Shown: piece by piece, positions 31,660-33,783 of the stretch
Layout of the letters: every line of letters begins with the position of its first letter
Position numbering within the stretch: position 1 is the stretch's first letter
NCBI GenBank assembly: GCA_009781695.1
Contig: WQVH01000020.1
Coordinates: forward strand, 1-33,783
DNA: 33,783 nt
Reading direction: 5' to 3'
From: Oscillospiraceae bacterium
GTDB lineage: Bacteria > Bacillota > Clostridia > Oscillospirales > Oscillospiraceae
Translations under genes and position numbers: made by a program
Notes under the pieces: generated by a model
Told to the model about the DNA's origin: nothing
What the model saw: only the letters and a program-made list of their open reading frames with translations
Databases searched by the model: none

Positions 31660-32901
31660 TTGAACAATTTTATCATCGAACCGGAACGCAAGATCAGCGT
31701 CAGCTCGTCATGTGATGTCTTGGTAGCAGGCGGGGGCATTGCTGGAATTGCGGCAGCGCTTGCAGCAGCCAGAGGAGGCAAAAAAGTCACGCTGGTTGAG
31801 CGTGAATACGGACTGGGCGGCATGGCAACGCTGGGGCTGATCACCATATACTTGCCGCTTTGCGATGGCGAAGGTAATCAGCTTATTTACGGCATTGGCG
31901 AGGAGCTTTTGAAGCTGTCCATTGAACATGGCGCTGAGGCAGGACTCTATCCGGAGGCATGGCTAAACGGCGGGAGCAAAGAAGCGCGCCAAAAGAACCG
32001 CTATGTCACGCAATATAATCCACATCTGTTTGCCCTCAGAGTGGAAGCACTTTTGACAAAGCTCGGCGTAACGATACTCTATGGTTCGGTTGTTTGTGCG
32101 GTACAGAAAAGTGGCAATGCGATATCTCATGTGATCGTTGAAAATAAATCCGGACGTACTGCGATAGAGGTACAATCTGTTATTGATTGTACCGGAGATG
32201 CGGATGTATGTCATCTTGCCGGAGCAAAGACAGCGCTTCATGCCAAGGGCAATGGACTGGCCAGTTGGTACTACTACATACAAAGTGGTGAAGTTAAGCT
32301 TAAGATGTTTGGTCTTGCGGATGTGATTCCGGGGCGTGAGCCGGACGGAATGAACGCGGCAGGTGCGGAAGAATATAAGAATGTCAAAGTAGAAAGTCTT
32401 GACCGAAGTCATCGCTTTTCGGGAATAGACGGCGATGAACTCAGTCAGGCGGTCATTGCTGCGCATGAAAAAATGTTTGACGATATCAAAAAACATCATG
32501 CCGGAGATCAGTCATATCTGCCGGTGACGATTTCTTCAATTCCACTGGTGCGGATGTCCCGCCGTCTTGTCGGTGCATATACTATGGATGATATCGAAGA
32601 AAGTATCTTTATGAAAGACAGCATCGGTATGACAGGGGATTGGCGCAAGCGAGGGCCTGCATACGAACTGCCCTTTGGCACACTCTATGGAAAAGAAGTG
32701 ACCAATCTGCTCGCTGCGGGACGCGATATTTCCGTAACGGACAATATGTGGGATATTACAAGAGTGATTCCCCCATGTGCGGTGACTGGGGAGGCCGCCG
32801 GAACAGCGGCAGCAATGTGTACTGATTTTACATGCATCAATATCTCAGAACTTCAAGAAAGGCTGACCTCCGCCGGAGTGAAGCTACACTTGGACAAATA
32901 A
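31660..32901 (+). CDS. FAD-dependent oxidoreductase
   Basis: This 413-residue flavoprotein has an N-terminal dinucleotide-binding motif GGGIAGIAAALAAARGGKKVTLVERE (near 20-45), a mid-domain CTGDADVCHLAGA, and a C-terminal FAD-contact LLAAGRDI. The glycine-rich start with the GMAT loop (YGLGGMATLG) is typical of the succinate-dehydrogenase-like / thiazole-related FAD oxidoreductases. I chose the TTG at 31660 because GGAGG lies seven bases before it; the in-frame ATG at 31642 would put that site inside the gene. It is transcribed with the URO-D gene. The reaction is unknown. Confidence 0.87.
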   Translation: MNNFIIEPERKISVSSSCDVLVAGGGIAGIAAALAAARGGKKVTLVEREYGLGGMATLGLITIYLPLCDGEGNQLIYGIGEELLKLSIEHGAEAGLYPEAWLNGGSKEARQKNRYVTQYNPHLFALRVEALLTKLGVTILYGSVVCAVQKSGNAISHVIVENKSGRTAIEVQSVIDCTGDADVCHLAGAKTALHAKGNGLASWYYYIQSGEVKLKMFGLADVIPGREPDGMNAAGAEEYKNVKVESLDRSHRFSGIDGDELSQAVIAAHEKMFDDIKKHHAGDQSYLPVTISSIPLVRMSRRLVGAYTMDDIEESIFMKDSIGMTGDWRKRGPAYELPFGTLYGKEVTNLLAAGRDISVTDNMWDITRVIPPCAVTGEAAGTAAAMCTDFTCINISELQERLTSAGVKLHLDK

Positions 32902-32945
32902 ATGACACTGTGCAGTGTTATGACAAATAACGCCAAGGTCAAATT

Positions 32946-32982
32946 AAAGAGGTTGGTGTTCACAGTGAGCCTCAACCTCTTT
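32946..32982. terminator. Hairpin between convergent genes
   Basis: AAAGAGGTTG (32946-32955) pairs with CAACCTCTTT (32973-32982) around a 17-base loop, after the FAD oxidoreductase and before the convergent small membrane protein. The T-tract is short. Confidence 0.55.
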
Positions 32983-33012
32983 GGACAAAGTGATCAAAAA
33001 ACATATCACATA

Positions 33013-33552
33013 TCAGCTTATTGTATAACTTCCACGAACCAAGACCCTGACGGTGTCAGCGGTGGCTCTGATACCATTACCCTCAATCGTAACGAGGTTC
33101 ATATGATTTACCGTAAGCGCAGTACCGGCAACAAGCGTATTGCCCGTGGTATAATTAACCAGCGCCGGAGGTGATGCGCCGAGCGCTGTAGCCGTGCCGA
33201 CTCTGAGCATAATCTCCGCACCGACCGAAGCGGTAAGCGTCTGATCTCTGCTGAGCGTCACCACGTGGAATCGGTCAGCCGTGCCGACTGCACCTTGCCC
33301 TGCACCGCCGGACTGGAGCTGACGCTCAAGCTCTGCGATGCGCGACTCAAATCGCTGAACCATCTCTTGCTCGGTCGCACGCACTTCGTTCATCACCTGT
33401 GGTCTAAAGATATTTGTCAGGTAACTGAGCGTGATAAACGGATCGCCCTGACTGCCCGGTAAATTGGGCGAAGCAACGGCGAGGATGCTTGCCCCGGATA
33501 TAAATACCACAGCTGCGATAATGACGAGTCCTATTGCCAATTTATTTCTCAA
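33013..33552 (-). CDS. Small membrane-anchored coiled-coil protein of unknown function
   Basis: This 179-residue protein, if started at the TTG at 33552, has GGAGG ten bases before that TTG (the in-frame ATG at 33582 would put GGAGG inside the gene). Residues 4-25 are one membrane span, followed by SQGDPFITLSYLTN, a coiled-coil-like EVRATEQEMVQRFESRIAELERQLQ (about 56-80), and a C-terminal domain that may be beta-rich. I do not recognise a named family, though similar proteins occur in Clostridia. The bulk is probably outside the cell. Confidence 0.7.
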   Translation of the reverse strand: MRNKLAIGLVIIAAVVFISGASILAVASPNLPGSQGDPFITLSYLTNIFRPQVMNEVRATEQEMVQRFESRIAELERQLQSGGAGQGAVGTADRFHVVTLSRDQTLTASVGAEIMLRVGTATALGASPPALVNYTTGNTLVAGTALTVNHMNLVTIEGNGIRATADTVRVLVRGSYTIS

Positions 33553-33750
33553 TACTCTAAATCCTCCATGCATCAGTATCAATAATTTGCGATTCTAATT
33601 GACATTTTATCAATAAATGACCATTTTCGCAATGGTGAATTTATGAGACGCCTTAACTACTTAACTGAAACTTCGCACATGAAAATATTCATTGCACCTT
33701 GAAAAATCAATATAATCTAGCCATAAAGAATGGCGAAAACCTTGTGAAAA

Positions 33751-33759
33751 TGGTATAAT
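33751..33759 (+). promoter_or_regulatory. Possible extended -10 promoter pointing out of the window
   Basis: TGGTATAAT has a TG before TATAAT (33754-33759), an extended -10. No good -35 is visible, and the gene it would serve is outside the window. Confidence 0.3.
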
Positions 33760-33783
33760 GTTGGTGTTACAAGCCTACAAAAA

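Overview
The window looks like a chromosomal segment of an anaerobic Gram-positive bacterium of the Clostridia, probably Oscillospiraceae-like. This rests on AT-moderate DNA, strong AGGAGG ribosome-binding sites with frequent TTG/GTG starts, dispersed palindromic CTCCCTCGCGAGGGAG repeats, and oxygen-sensitive enzymes (selenocysteine glycine-reductase type, aldehyde:ferredoxin oxidoreductase). The organism assignment is inference. I saw no tRNA, rRNA, transposase or CRISPR array.

Left flank (1-3240): the 3' end of a probable DUF4143 ATPase, a truncated Cas6-like start that runs into a hairpin, a two-gene PIN-domain toxin-antitoxin module with its own promoter, a gene-free stretch with two hairpin repeats, and the core gene mnmE on the minus strand.

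Central metabolic region (3250-32900): about 20 genes in several transcription units. (i) A plus-strand unit has a GrdE-like protein, a GrdB-like selenoprotein whose in-frame UGA would normally split it in annotation, a QueG/RdhA-like iron-sulfur protein and an iron alcohol dehydrogenase, followed by a LysR regulator. (ii) A tungsten-type aldehyde:ferredoxin oxidoreductase. (iii) A minus-strand SLC13-type anion transporter. (iv) A second QueG/RdhA-like iron-sulfur protein. (v) A minus-strand unit has a zinc alcohol dehydrogenase and a uroporphyrinogen-decarboxylase (URO-D) family protein. (vi) A LysR regulator is divergent from an MFS transporter. (vii) A plus-strand unit has a divergent molybdenum-hydroxylase-like large subunit, an ABM-domain protein and a second iron alcohol dehydrogenase. 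(viii) A six-gene minus-strand operon has the two aconitase X subunits and a ribose-type ABC importer. (ix) A second URO-D family gene is followed by an FAD oxidoreductase.

How the parts may work together: importers of three classes, three alcohol dehydrogenases, an aldehyde oxidoreductase, a dehydratase, two URO-D proteins that may be methyl transferases, corrinoid/Fe-S reductase-like proteins and a selenium-dependent reductase module suggest stepwise anaerobic breakdown of one or a few small organic substrates. A conserved element of about 41 bp occurs in front of five of these units, in four cases near -55 to -80 of a predicted start, so they may form one LysR-controlled regulon. The substrate is not evident from the sequence.

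The right flank (33013-33552) carries a small membrane-anchored coiled-coil protein of unknown function and a possible outward-facing promoter.
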